In this document: one piece after another, positions 51,174-60,473 of the stretch
Layout of the letters: each line of letters starts with the position of its first letter
Position numbering within the stretch: position 1 is the first letter of the stretch
Origin: Janthinobacterium lividum
GTDB taxonomy: Bacteria; Pseudomonadota; Gammaproteobacteria; Burkholderiales; Burkholderiaceae_D
DNA: 64,000 nt
Assembly: GCF_023509035.1 (NCBI RefSeq)
Contig: NZ_CP075583.1
Location: forward strand, 4,092,001 to 4,156,000
Reading direction: 5' to 3'
Translations under genes and position numbers: made by a program
The notes under the pieces: generated by a model
What the model saw: only the letters and a program-made list of their open reading frames with translations
Databases searched by the model: none
Told to the model about the DNA's origin: nothing

Positions 51174-52661
51174 TCAGGCCATGCGGCGGGCGCGCAGATG
51201 CAGGTGGCGGATGGTGGCCGCGGCCGCCATCAGGATGGCGGAAGCCGTGGCCAGCACGACAATAAACGCCTTGTCAAAGGCAGAGCGCGCCAGTTCCGAC
51301 ACTTGCAGGCCCAGTTCGGCCGGCAATTGCTCGGCGGCCAGCAGCGCCGCATCGAGGGTGTCGTGGGCATTCGGCAACAGGCCCGCGCTTTCCGGAATCA
51401 CCAGCGTGGCGCTGTAGACGGCCGACAGGATGGTGCCCAGCACCGTCACGCCGATCACGGCGCCCAGTTCGTACGACACTTCCTCGATCGAGGCGGCCAT
51501 GCCGGCTTGCTGCGGAGCCACGTTCAGCATCACGGCGCTGGACGCGGCCGTCATGACGGCGCCCAGGCCCAGGCCCAGGATCACCAGGCTGGCCACTTGC
51601 GCCGAGACGGCGGCGTCATGCAGCAGCAAATACGAAGCCATGCCGATACCTGACAGCAACAGCGAACCCCACAATACCTTGGCCTTGTCGGCGCGCGGCA
51701 GCATGAATCCCGTCAGCGGCCCCGCAAATACGGACGCCAGCGGCAGCGGCAGCAGCAACAAGCCCGCTTCCAGCGGCGACAATTCACGCACCAGCTGCAT
51801 GTGCTGGCTCAGCGCCAGTTCCATGCCGATCAGGGCGGCAGAGGCCACCATGGCGGCGGCCACGGCGCTGGAAAACGGCAGTTCGCGGAACAGAGCGAAG
51901 TCGATCAGCGGCTTGGCTTGCCGTTTCTGGCGGCGTATGAACTTCAACATGAAGAAGGCGCCCACGGCGAACGACGCGGCGGCCAGCGCATACGACGGTT
52001 GCGACTTGCCCAGCTCCTTGATCGCATACACGCCACCAAGCAGACCCATCATGATTTGCAAAGAGCCCGCCAAGTCCCACGGCTTGTCGCGGTTACCGGC
52101 CCGTTTCGGCAGGACGACGGTGGCCAGCACCAGGGTCAGCAGCACGATGGGCACGTTGATCAGGAAGACGGAACCCCACCAGTAGTGTTCCATCAACAAA
52201 CCACCGAGCACGGGGCCAAATGCGGCGCCACCGGAGGCAATCGCCGCCCACACGCCGATGGCGAACGAGCGCTCGCGGTTATCCGTAAAGGTCAGGCGGA
52301 TGATGGACAAGGTGGCCGGCATCATCAGCGCGGCGCCGATGGCCAGCAGCACGCGGGCAAAGATCAGCCATTCTGCTGCGGGCGAAAACGCGGCGCACAG
52401 CGAGGCGATGCCAAACACGGCGAGGCCGGCAAGGAAAACGGGTTTGTGGCTGAGACGGTCACCGAGGGTGCCGAGGCCGGGCAGCAGACCGGAGACGACC
52501 AGCGCGTACACGTTGATGATCCACAGTTTTTGCGAGGAAGTTGCCTGCAAGTCGCGCGTCAGCGCGGGTAAGGCGGTGTAGAGCACGGTCATGTCGACCA
52601 CGATCAGGAACAGGGCGCTGGAGACGATGGCCAGCGTCAGCCATTTTTTCATTGGATGCAT
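51174..52661 (-). CDS. MFS exporter, DHA2 (14-TM) family
   Basis: About 495 residues with 14 membrane helices. Landmarks: LFLIVVDMTVLYTALPALTR in TM1, LGDRLSHKPVF after TM2 and WAAIASGGAAFGPVLGGLL in TM5 (motif C), as in SmvA/QacA-type drug exporters. Probably exports cationic drugs or dyes. The start at 52661 is chosen over a TTG two codons upstream. It is convergent with the cupredoxin gene. Confidence 0.88.
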   Translation of the reverse strand: MHPMKKWLTLAIVSSALFLIVVDMTVLYTALPALTRDLQATSSQKLWIINVYALVVSGLLPGLGTLGDRLSHKPVFLAGLAVFGIASLCAAFSPAAEWLIFARVLLAIGAALMMPATLSIIRLTFTDNRERSFAIGVWAAIASGGAAFGPVLGGLLMEHYWWGSVFLINVPIVLLTLVLATVVLPKRAGNRDKPWDLAGSLQIMMGLLGGVYAIKELGKSQPSYALAAASFAVGAFFMLKFIRRQKRQAKPLIDFALFRELPFSSAVAAAMVASAALIGMELALSQHMQLVRELSPLEAGLLLLPLPLASVFAGPLTGFMLPRADKAKVLWGSLLLSGIGMASYLLLHDAAVSAQVASLVILGLGLGAVMTAASSAVMLNVAPQQAGMAASIEEVSYELGAVIGVTVLGTILSAVYSATLVIPESAGLLPNAHDTLDAALLAAEQLPAELGLQVSELARSAFDKAFIVVLATASAILMAAAATIRHLHLRARRMA

Positions 52662-52770
52662 AAACAACTCATGTATTATTTAACAACTATCGGTTTGGAT
52701 GAATTTGGTGCTGCGCAAATATTTACGTTCCAGGCTGCCACGGGCCTGGCCTTGTCGGGGGCGGCGGGCG

Positions 52771-53355
52771 TCAGCCACGGTCGCCATCCTTGTCATCCAC
52801 AGCAGCGCTTACCGCTGGCACATCGAGTTCGCGCAGCATGACGACGGACACTTGCTTGAAGCCCCGACCCTGGAAGAATTTCTGCGCCGTCAGGTTGTGT
52901 GCGCCGCATTCGAGGAACAAACGGGCGATGCCGTGGCTGCGCAGCTCGTCGGCAACCCACTCCACCAACTGACTGCCGATGCCGCTGCCGCGTACGGAGG
53001 GCAGCAAGACCAGGTCGTCCAGCGCGGCGAACGATTTCGAGGCGCGCTGGCGCGTATCGATGGAAACAAGGGCCATGCCGACGATGCTCTCGCCTGACGT
53101 GGCGACGGCCAGCAGGGTCGAATCGCCATGCGCCCAGTCATGCGACAGGGCGGCGCGAATTTCGCCGCGGATCACCTCAGGCAAGTCCGCGCGCCAGTTG
53201 CCGGGCGCATCGGCGCGCTCGCCCTGCAGCTCCGAATGGGAGATATAGTCGACGCTGACGTTATCAAGATATAACTTGCACAGCGTATCTTCGGCGGTGG
53301 CGTCGTGACACCAGCTGAAGCTGATGGCGGGGGTATGGGCTTGAGCGTTTTTCAT
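52771..53355 (-). CDS. GNAT-family N-acetyltransferase
   Basis: 194 residues from ATG 53355. The acetyl-CoA loop is LDDLVLLPSVRGSGIGSQLV, and the C-terminal motif is CGAHNLTAQKFFQGRGFKQ. Substrate unknown. Divergent from a LysR gene across a short promoter region. Confidence 0.85.
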   Translation of the reverse strand: MKNAQAHTPAISFSWCHDATAEDTLCKLYLDNVSVDYISHSELQGERADAPGNWRADLPEVIRGEIRAALSHDWAHGDSTLLAVATSGESIVGMALVSIDTRQRASKSFAALDDLVLLPSVRGSGIGSQLVEWVADELRSHGIARLFLECGAHNLTAQKFFQGRGFKQVSVVMLRELDVPAVSAAVDDKDGDRG

Positions 53356-53426
53356 GGCGGATCTCGTGTTATTGAAAATGTAAATGCATTTTATGTCGCC
53401 CCTGAATGGCATTCAAGTTAAAATCC

Positions 53427-53441
53427 ATCTGTAAAACAGAT
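53427..53441. promoter_or_regulatory. LysR-type inverted repeat
   Basis: ATCTGT-AAA-ACAGAT, a perfect 6-base inverted repeat directly upstream of the lysR ribosome site and about 70 bases from the divergent GNAT start. Confidence 0.45.
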
Positions 53442-53452
53442 AGGTGGATGCC

Positions 53453-54334
53453 ATGCAATGGACTTTGGAGCAAATGCGCTACTTTGAGGCGGCTGTCGCG
53501 GCCGGTTCTTTCTCGGGCGCGGCGCGCCGCCTGGGACGCGCCCAATCGGTGGTCAGTACCTCGATCGGGCTGCTGGAAGCGGAATTCGGCGTAGAACTAT
53601 TCGACCGTTCGCGCCGCAGCGCCGTGCTGACGGAAGCAGGCAAGGTGATGCACCTGGAAGCGTGCGAACTGCTGCGCCAGGCCGAGCGCTTGCAGCTGCG
53701 CGCTCAATTGCTGAGCGAAGCGCCCGAAGCGCAGCTGACCCTGGCGCTGGACGAAGCCCTGCCCTACCTGGCCATCAGTACCCTGGTGAAGGAGTTGGCG
53801 GCGCGCTACCCGGCGCTGGAACTGGTGATGCTCAACGCCACGGCGTCGGAAGTGGCGCAGTACGTGGAGCAGCAGCAGGCCGACGTGGCCTTCCACTTCG
53901 ACCGTGGCCCCATCTCCCCCGTGCTGGAACAGCAGCACATCGGCAGCGTGGCGCAAGGCGTGTTCGTGGCGAAAGGCCATCCGATGGCGCACGGCCAGGA
54001 AGTGAGCCGCAACGAGCTGACCCGCTACCGCCAACTGATCATGGATTCCGAGCTCAACCGTGAACACGCCTTCAGCCCCGCCGTCTGGTTTTCCGACAGC
54101 TTTTACAGCATCGCGGAGATGGTCGCGGATGAGCTGGGCTGGGCCATTTTGCCCCTGAATATCGCCAACTACGACAATTACAAGGGCTATCTGCAGGAAG
54201 TCCCCTGCCCTGCGCTGGCGCTGTCACGCTTGCCTGTGCGGCGGCTGTCTATCCACGGCAAGAAGCTGAGTGAGACGAGTTTGTGGCTGACGACCAGGCT
54301 GGCGGAATTGCTACTGGATGGGCCGAGGGGCTAA
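53453..54334 (+). CDS. LysR-family regulator
   Basis: 293 residues from ATG 53453 behind AGGTGG. HTH MRYFEAAVAAGSFSGAARRL then GRAQSVVSTSIGLLEAEFGV. Effector domain of normal length. The divergent GNAT gene is the probable target. The following 220 bases (54335-54554) hold no recognised gene. Confidence 0.86.
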   Translation: MQWTLEQMRYFEAAVAAGSFSGAARRLGRAQSVVSTSIGLLEAEFGVELFDRSRRSAVLTEAGKVMHLEACELLRQAERLQLRAQLLSEAPEAQLTLALDEALPYLAISTLVKELAARYPALELVMLNATASEVAQYVEQQQADVAFHFDRGPISPVLEQQHIGSVAQGVFVAKGHPMAHGQEVSRNELTRYRQLIMDSELNREHAFSPAVWFSDSFYSIAEMVADELGWAILPLNIANYDNYKGYLQEVPCPALALSRLPVRRLSIHGKKLSETSLWLTTRLAELLLDGPRG

Positions 54335-54554
54335 GGCGTACTGCGGCTATTCGAGTAATTTAATGAAGGAAAGCTGGTACCTGCATTTTGATGGCGTGGC
54401 AAAGGCCGTATGATGGTCATCATTAAAATATTGGCATAAAGGTATAGAGAAAAGATGCAAGCTGCATGTAATACCATCTCACTCACAACCGGAACTGGCG
54501 GCATTAAATTACACTATATGGCGATACCGATATCACAGAGTGAAGGAATACAGC

Positions 54555-54800
54555 ATGGATTTCGATTGGCACGGTGGCATCATCACCCGGCACACAGTCG
54601 TTGATGCCAATTACCGGAACACGCAAAACGTCAGGCGTTTCCTGTTTGACCAGTGCAGTCCCGAATTCAAGCTTGACCGTGATTTCATGGCCTGGATACG
54701 CAATGGCGACGCCAAAACCATGGGCGAAGTCGCGGATGAATGGATGCGTCGGCATAATCAAGCCGGTGATGTGTCAATAAACAAATTAAACAAATATTAA
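54555..54800 (+). CDS. DUF6434-like small protein
   Basis: 81 residues from ATG 54555 behind AAGGAA. Pattern MDFDWHGGIITRHTVVDANY, then NTQNVRRFLFDQCSPEFKLD and FMAWIRNGDAKTMGEVADEW matches the DUF6434 family, often found attached to SAP-like DNA-binding proteins. Function unknown. Confidence 0.75.
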   Translation: MDFDWHGGIITRHTVVDANYRNTQNVRRFLFDQCSPEFKLDRDFMAWIRNGDAKTMGEVADEWMRRHNQAGDVSINKLNKY

Positions 54801-54822
54801 TAAGTACTGAAAGCTTTACATA

Positions 54823-55278
54823 ATGCACTCAACTGTCGTAAGCAGCTGGTTCTCCATGGCGAAAGACGATGCCGTGGAAATTGATCCCGATAACATCAAT
54901 CACGAAGCGATGACTAATATGTGGAGCTTTTCGCCCACGGACGAGGAAACGCCGCAGATTCATGCGGCGGATATCGTTGAATTTATCGGCCACGTGATTG
55001 CGGCCCGCAGCAGCGCACTCAAAGGCGAGGATATGCTGTTCTATTGCTGGCATGATGCGCAATGCCGCCAGTTGCGCTTCAGCCTGGTGTCGCGCTCGCA
55101 TGGCCGCCTGCCGTTTCGCCGCGAGCTGCGCGAAACGCAGGATCTGGCGCTGATCGTCGACCGGGTGGTGAACGGAGACTGGCGCAACGCGCATTTTATG
55201 CAGGCACCGTCGGAGGAAGGCGATGAGCAGGAGCAAGCACGGTTCGTCTTGCCCGTGTTTGTAGTGCCTGTGCCGTAG
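54823..55278 (+). CDS. Protein of unknown function
   Basis: 151 residues with a charged N-terminus. A central region (AADIVEFIGHVIAARSSALK, then FYCWHDAQCRQLRFSLVSR) looks like a compact alpha/beta domain. No family is recognised. No clear ribosome site is present. It lies 22 bases after the DUF6434 gene, same strand. Confidence 0.6.
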   Translation: MHSTVVSSWFSMAKDDAVEIDPDNINHEAMTNMWSFSPTDEETPQIHAADIVEFIGHVIAARSSALKGEDMLFYCWHDAQCRQLRFSLVSRSHGRLPFRRELRETQDLALIVDRVVNGDWRNAHFMQAPSEEGDEQEQARFVLPVFVVPVP

Positions 55279-55295
55279 AAATCAGCGCGGCATAA

Positions 55296-56348
55296 TCACG
55301 CCTGGAAACGCGCGGGCCGGCAAGCCTCCAGGGCTGACGCTGGCTGCCCATCGACGATTTCCTCGCTGGCCAGCTGGCCCACGATGGCCGCCAACACCAC
55401 GCCCGGATGCATGGCGCACACGTACGCACCTTGCACCTGCGGCAAATAGCCGATGATGGGCACGCCGTCAAAGGGCATGGGACGCAGGCCGACACAGGCC
55501 AGTTCCAGCGCGATGGCGTCGGCTCCTTCCAGTTCATTGCGGATCGCACTGGCCGCGCGCCGAGCCATGGCGGCAGGCTGATTTTCCGGCGCCTCATCCA
55601 CGTAGTCTTCCGCCGCCAGCAGTGTTCCATCCGCGTTTTGCCGCACTTCCATGGATTGGTTGGAAATGATGCCATGCACCAGCCCAGGCTGCGCCTTGTA
55701 GCGCATAAAGATCGCGGGCGAGGCGTGGATCGGCAGGCTGGCGCCCAGCATCTCCGCCAGCGCAGCAGTGCCTGTGCCTGCCGCAAGGACGATCACGTCC
55801 GCCTCGATGACGCCAGCGGCCGTTTCCACGCCAGTCACCCGCGCATCCTGGACCGCAAAGCCCAGCGCGGGCGTGTGCGTGCGGACTGTTGCGCCGAGCG
55901 CCTGCGCCGCTGCCAGCAAGGCATGCGTGGCGGCAACGGCGTCGATGGCGCCCTGCTCTGGCTCGTACAGCGCTTGTTCCGGCGGCTGCCGCAGATGTGG
56001 TTCAAGCTGGGCGATGCGCGAGCGGTCTATCAATATGGACGCGGGCGACACGCGCCCATCCGGCGTGCCATACGACAAGGCGCCATGCCAGCGCACCGTC
56101 AAGCCGGGCACCTGCGTTTCCAGTTGGCGGTAGGCAGCGATGGCGCCGCCGCGCAGTGCCGCAATGGGGTCAGGCCCCGTGCAGGACGTGTTAATCCAGG
56201 CAAAAGAGGTGCCCGTCACGCCGGACGCGACACCTTGCGCCTCGACCATGGTGACTTGCGCGCCTTTGCTGGCCAGGTGATACGCGAGCGACGCACCCAC
56301 GATGCCGGCGCCGATAACGACGATGCGTTGCGGTTTTTCATTAATCAT
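55296..56348 (-). CDS. FAD-dependent amino-acid oxidase/dehydrogenase (DAO family)
   Basis: 350 residues. The dinucleotide fold is IVVIGAGIVGASLAYHLASK, followed by the DAO pattern VTGTSFAWINTS and, near the C-terminus, GLRPMPFDGVPIIGYLPQVQ with AMHPGVVLA. Members oxidise D-amino acids, glycine or related amines. It overlaps the GNAT gene upstream, so they are one operon. Confidence 0.85.
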   Translation of the reverse strand: MINEKPQRIVVIGAGIVGASLAYHLASKGAQVTMVEAQGVASGVTGTSFAWINTSCTGPDPIAALRGGAIAAYRQLETQVPGLTVRWHGALSYGTPDGRVSPASILIDRSRIAQLEPHLRQPPEQALYEPEQGAIDAVAATHALLAAAQALGATVRTHTPALGFAVQDARVTGVETAAGVIEADVIVLAAGTGTAALAEMLGASLPIHASPAIFMRYKAQPGLVHGIISNQSMEVRQNADGTLLAAEDYVDEAPENQPAAMARRAASAIRNELEGADAIALELACVGLRPMPFDGVPIIGYLPQVQGAYVCAMHPGVVLAAIVGQLASEEIVDGQPASALEACRPARFQA

Positions 56349-56910
56349 ATACTACGACCTTGTTGTCGACGGGAAGCGCCGTCACGCCAGCCGCCCGCAA
56401 ATTCAACGCATAGGCATGGCCATCGACGATGATTCCCGCCACGGTGGCGATATCGGGCACGGCCGTTCCCTGCACGAAACCGCAGCGTTCCAGCACGCGG
56501 ATCGACGCCGCATTGCCATCGATGGCGTAGGCGCACAGGCGTTGAAGCTGCCATTCGTCTTGCGCCAGGTCAATCAGGTGGCGCAGCGCGGCCGTGGCCA
56601 GGCCCTTGCCCGCTTGTTGCTCGCCAATGCGGTAGCCGACTTCGGCCGTTTGCGCCTGCCCGTCTATATCCTTGAGGTTGGCGCGTCCGATCAATTGTCC
56701 GTGCTCGTCCACGATGACGCAGGGGTGCATGCGTCCCTGTGCGTGCTCGTCCAGGAATTGCGAGACGTGCGCCCGGATGCCGTCAACACTGTAAAAATCG
56801 TCCGGGCGCCGGTCGATATGGCGCTCGAACCAGGTCCGGTTGGCTTGCTCGAAGGCCAGCAGTGGCGCGGCGTCGTCCCGGCGCAGGGTGCGGATTGCGT
56901 ATGTGCTCAT
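56341..56910 (-). CDS. GNAT-family acetyltransferase (RimJ-like)
   Basis: 189 residues. Pattern LIGRANLKDIDGQAQTAEVG then YRIGEQQAGKGLATAALRHL and NAASIRVLERCGFVQG, as in RimJ/RimL proteins that acetylate N-termini or small molecules. First gene of a two-gene operon with the FAD oxidoreductase. Confidence 0.87.
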   Translation of the reverse strand: MSTYAIRTLRRDDAAPLLAFEQANRTWFERHIDRRPDDFYSVDGIRAHVSQFLDEHAQGRMHPCVIVDEHGQLIGRANLKDIDGQAQTAEVGYRIGEQQAGKGLATAALRHLIDLAQDEWQLQRLCAYAIDGNAASIRVLERCGFVQGTAVPDIATVAGIIVDGHAYALNLRAAGVTALPVDNKVVVYD

Positions 56911-57001
56911 GGATACTCCTGGAAAGGCATCAGTCTAGTGACGCGCCACCCGGCCCGTCAATCTTGATTCCATTAATCAATATAAAGTGACAAACGCTAC
57001 A

Positions 57002-58192
57002 ATGGCGGCCATGAACAACGATCTGTCCGCTCTTGACGCGGCGCGCCTCTTGGGCGTCAGCCTGCCCACCCTGTACTCCTATGTGAGCCGGGGCCTGCTG
57101 GCCTCCGTCAGCAATGGAGCGTCGCGCCGCAAGCGCTATCCGCAGGAAGACGTGCTGCGCCTGGCGGCGCGCAAAAGTGACGCCAAGCGGGGCGGCCAGG
57201 CGGCCGTGGCCGCCATGCACTGGGGCTTGCCCGTGCTGGAGACGCAGATTTCCCACATTCTCGATGGCCGACTGCTGTACCGGGGCTGCGATGCCACGGC
57301 GCTGGCGCAGCACGCGACCCTGGAAGCGGCCGCCAGTCTGCTGTGGGACGATGGCGCAAGCGATTATTTTCAGCAAGATCCTCCTGCCCTGCCGCAAGGG
57401 CTGGCCGGCGCGCCGGACGCGACGCCGCTGGCGCGCGCCATGCTTGCCATGGCCATGCTGGCGTGCAAACCTGCGACTATGCCCGCAACCATGCTGCAAT
57501 CCGGCCCGGCCGTGATCCGCATCCTCGCCGCCGCCCTTCTGCAGACGGCGCCGTCTGCCCAGCCCCTGCACGGGCAGCTGGCCCAGGCATGGCAAGCCGA
57601 CGCGGAGCAGGCTGAATTGCTGCGCGCGGCGCTGGTGTTGCTGGCCGACCATGAATTGAATGCGTCGACCTTTGCCGTGCGCTGCGTCGCGTCGACGGGC
57701 GCCAGCCTGCCTGCCGCACTGGGCGCCGGGTTGGCGGCCTTGTCCGGCGACAAGCACGGCGGCGGCAGCGCGGCGGCCCGGCGCATGTTGACGCAGGCGC
57801 TGGCAGCGCCAGACGCCAGAGCCGCCATCGGCGCTTATTACACGACCATCGCGCCGGAATTCTCCGGCTTCGGCCATCCGCTGTATCCGCACGGTGACCC
57901 GCGCGCTGCCTATTTGATGGACCGTTTGGCAGCGCTGTCGAACGAGCCCCCGCAGCTGGGCGCCATCCTGGCCGTCTGCGCCATGGCAGGAGAATTGCTG
58001 GACGCCAAGCCGAACGCGGACCTTGCGCTGGCCGCCATGGAGCTGGCGTTCGGCTGGCCCGAGGGCGCGGGCATGAGCGTGTTTGCGCTGGCCCGTTCAG
58101 CCGGCTGGATCGCGCACGCGGCCGAGCAAGCCGCCAGTGCGGCCATGATCCGTCCCCGCGCCCGCTACGTGGGACGCCACCAACGCGACTAA
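57002..58192 (+). CDS. Citrate synthase-like enzyme with N-terminal HTH domain
   Basis: 396 residues from ATG 57002. Residues about 10-50 form a MerR/excisionase-type HTH (ALDAARLLGVSLPTLYSYVS, then RKRYPQEDVLRLAARK). The rest is a small citrate synthase fold: ETQISHILDGRLLYRGCD, SGDKHGGGSAAARRMLT with a catalytic-type His, and GFGHPLYPHGDPRA with a second His. A metabolic enzyme fused to a DNA-binding head suggests a sensor or moonlighting regulator. Divergent from the GNAT operon. Confidence 0.82.
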   Translation: MAAMNNDLSALDAARLLGVSLPTLYSYVSRGLLASVSNGASRRKRYPQEDVLRLAARKSDAKRGGQAAVAAMHWGLPVLETQISHILDGRLLYRGCDATALAQHATLEAAASLLWDDGASDYFQQDPPALPQGLAGAPDATPLARAMLAMAMLACKPATMPATMLQSGPAVIRILAAALLQTAPSAQPLHGQLAQAWQADAEQAELLRAALVLLADHELNASTFAVRCVASTGASLPAALGAGLAALSGDKHGGGSAAARRMLTQALAAPDARAAIGAYYTTIAPEFSGFGHPLYPHGDPRAAYLMDRLAALSNEPPQLGAILAVCAMAGELLDAKPNADLALAAMELAFGWPEGAGMSVFALARSAGWIAHAAEQAASAAMIRPRARYVGRHQRD

Positions 58193-58211
58193 TAATATCC
58201 GCTTGATTTAT

Positions 58212-58244
58212 TACGCATACGTAGTAGTATACTTCGCATGCGTA
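58212..58244. promoter_or_regulatory. MarR operator-like inverted repeat
   Basis: TACGCAT (58212-58218) and ATGCGTA (58238-58244) face each other across 19 bases that include TACGTAGTAGTATAC. The right arm overlaps the marR start codon, suiting autorepression. Confidence 0.5.
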
Positions 58245-58732
58245 CCAATACCTCCCCCCAGCCCGACCGTCCCGATACCGCAGCCGCCTGCCCGCTGGGC
58301 GAGCGTTCGCCGCGCCTGTTCAATCTGCTCAACCTGGCGCGGCAGAACCTGTTTCGCTCGGCCGATGCCGTGTTCACCAGCGAATTGGGCTTTTCCGGCA
58401 CGCAAGTGGTCGCCCTGTTTGCCCTGAAGGGCGAGGAAGGTTGCCAATTAAAGGATCTGGGGCGGGCGCTGCAATTGAAAAACTCGGCCGTCACGGGTCT
58501 GGTGGCGCGCATGGAAGAGAACGGCCTGATCGTGCGCGGCCAGTCGGCGCTCGACGCACGCGCCGGCACCCTGCACATGTCGCCCAAGGGCGGCGAGGTA
58601 TTGGCCGCCGCCCTGCCCCTGCTCGACAGCCTGAATGAACAACTGAAGCAAGGTTTCAGCGAAGAAGAACTGGCCGTCGTCGCCCGCTTCCTGCTGCACG
58701 CTTCGCGCCTGCGTTTCCAGCAAGACGTCTGA
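58238..58732 (+). CDS. MarR-family regulator
   Basis: 164 residues. Winged HTH: CQLKDLGRALQLKNSAVTGL then VARMEENGLIVRGQSALDAR, with the wing D-AR signature. Its start codon lies inside an inverted repeat. It is followed by a thioesterase and a GNAT gene on the same strand, probably its targets. Confidence 0.85.
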   Translation: MRTNTSPQPDRPDTAAACPLGERSPRLFNLLNLARQNLFRSADAVFTSELGFSGTQVVALFALKGEEGCQLKDLGRALQLKNSAVTGLVARMEENGLIVRGQSALDARAGTLHMSPKGGEVLAAALPLLDSLNEQLKQGFSEEELAVVARFLLHASRLRFQQDV

Positions 58733-58765
58733 CTCATCCCCACATCACTACCACAGGAGTTACCC

Positions 58766-59218
58766 ATGCACCCGAAAGACATGACCGGCTTGCAACTGAT
58801 GCAAGCTTTCGCGCAAGGCCTGTTTCCCCGGCCCGGCATTTCCAAGACCATGCCCATGGATGCCCACACGGTCGAGCACGGCAGAGTCATCTTCACGGCG
58901 ATGGCGAATGAAACGCATACCAATCCCATGGGCGGCGTGCATGGTGGTTTCGCCGCCACCGTGCTCGACACGGTCACGGGTTGCGCCACGCACACGGTCT
59001 TGCCGGCCGGCGAAAGCTATGGCACGACCGACCTGAACATCAAGATGTGCCGTCCCCTGCCCTTCAACGTGACGGTCTATGCGGAAGGCAAAGTCATCAA
59101 TGCGGGCCGCAACCTGGTCATTTCGGAAGGCACGATCCGCGACGAGGCCGGTAAAGTATATGCGCACGCAACGGCCACCTGCATGATCATCCGCCCCCGG
59201 GAGCAGGCGGCTGCATGA
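58766..59218 (+). CDS. PaaI-type hotdog thioesterase
   Basis: 150 residues behind ACAGGAG. Active-site segment is NPMGGVHGGFAATVLDTVTG with the catalytic Asp, then TTDLNIKMCRPLP. It hydrolyses acyl-CoA thioesters, often aromatic. It overlaps the next gene by ATGA. Confidence 0.87.
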   Translation: MHPKDMTGLQLMQAFAQGLFPRPGISKTMPMDAHTVEHGRVIFTAMANETHTNPMGGVHGGFAATVLDTVTGCATHTVLPAGESYGTTDLNIKMCRPLPFNVTVYAEGKVINAGRNLVISEGTIRDEAGKVYAHATATCMIIRPREQAAA

Positions 59219-59640
59219 TTCGGCACGGCACCATCGAGGAAGCCTGGCAGGTGCTGCAGGCGATTCCCGAATTCGACCAGCGGCGCAGCCTGGCACAGTT
59301 ACAGGACCGGCTGCCTGCCGGCGCGCTGATCCTGATCGCGGAAGCGGACGGCCAGCCCGTCGGTTTCAAGCTGGGATATGCCTCCGAGGATGGCTCCTTC
59401 TATAGCTGGCTCGGCGGCGTGCTGCCCGCGCACCGCAAGACGGGGCTGGCACAGCAGTTGCTGGACAGCCAGGAAGCCTGGGCCAGTACACACCGTTTTG
59501 CGGCCATCACGGTGAAATCGATGAACCGCTATCCTTCCATGCTGCGCTTGCTGATCCGCAATGGCTATTACATACGCGCCGTCGAGCACTTCGGCGACCA
59601 GGCAAAGGAACGCATCCACTTCAACAAGCCGTTATCTTAG
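59215..59640 (+). CDS. GNAT-family acetyltransferase
   Basis: 141 residues, coupled to the thioesterase by ATGA. Motif A is SWLGGVLPAHRKTGLAQQLL, then SMNRYPSMLRLLIRNGYYIR. Substrate unknown. Confidence 0.85.
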   Translation: MIRHGTIEEAWQVLQAIPEFDQRRSLAQLQDRLPAGALILIAEADGQPVGFKLGYASEDGSFYSWLGGVLPAHRKTGLAQQLLDSQEAWASTHRFAAITVKSMNRYPSMLRLLIRNGYYIRAVEHFGDQAKERIHFNKPLS

Positions 59641-59821
59641 CCCCCCTCACAAGACCACTTGTTTGTCTCTTGCTTGCCAAAGGAATAACAGCGCCATACA
59701 ATGATGCACCCCAGCCGTCCGCTATCGGCCAAAAACGGACATTCTCCTTAGCAAAAATATTTTGTCGCTACCTGGAGCTTGATGGTAGCGTTTTTCCCCT
59801 TTTACCTAAAGCGATGCACTA

Positions 59822-60352
59822 ATGTTTCAGAAAATACTTGCCGCTTTCGGCATGTCTGCACTAAAGACACCTGCAGTAGCAACGGATCGCACAGCGATGG
59901 AATTCATTGAGGCCGCGAAACACGGCTTGATGCAGCAGACTTCAGCTCATGCAACTACCTGGCACCTAGGGGAGGAGGACCGTTGGTCTGCTGATCTGGA
60001 TGACGGTACGATCACATTGCATTTTAAAAACGGTATAGTCGCGAGCGCGTCGATTCAGGTCGTTGGCACCTATAACAGGTCGGATGGGACGTTCCTTTGG
60101 GGATGGGATCATCCGTCGGTTCCCGAAAATTTACGTCACCACGCACAACTCGTGCAGGCGTGGGGCGATGAAAATAAAATAACGGCCTTCACTACACGGA
60201 CAGTACAGTGCTCCGAAGACGACGCCTGGGCCTTTGCGGCAGTAGCGAACCGCTTAGGGAACGCCAATGGCGTATATCGTGGCCCAGATGGCACCGCATT
60301 GGTCTTTATGACTTTCGGAGAAATCCAGCTTAAAACTTCTGATCCCTGTTAA
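59822..60352 (+). CDS. DUF6882-like protein of unknown function
   Basis: 176 residues. The core (WHLGEEDRWSADLDDGTITL, then GTYNRSDGTFLWGWDHPSVP and VYRGPDGTALVFMTFGEI) matches the DUF6882 pattern. No function is known. It stands alone between gaps of about 180 and 120 bases; a hairpin (ACTCCGGG at 60422 with CCCGGAGT at 60449) follows it and may act as its terminator. Confidence 0.7.
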   Translation: MFQKILAAFGMSALKTPAVATDRTAMEFIEAAKHGLMQQTSAHATTWHLGEEDRWSADLDDGTITLHFKNGIVASASIQVVGTYNRSDGTFLWGWDHPSVPENLRHHAQLVQAWGDENKITAFTTRTVQCSEDDAWAFAAVANRLGNANGVYRGPDGTALVFMTFGEIQLKTSDPC

Positions 60353-60473
60353 TTCATGAACTGGCTGTAGCCGGCCAGGAGCGGACTGTCGAGCACCCTG
60401 TGAAGTGCATGAGCTAATGTGACTCCGGGAGGGCTGTAGCGTACTTCACCCGGAGTATTAAAACGGAGAGAGC

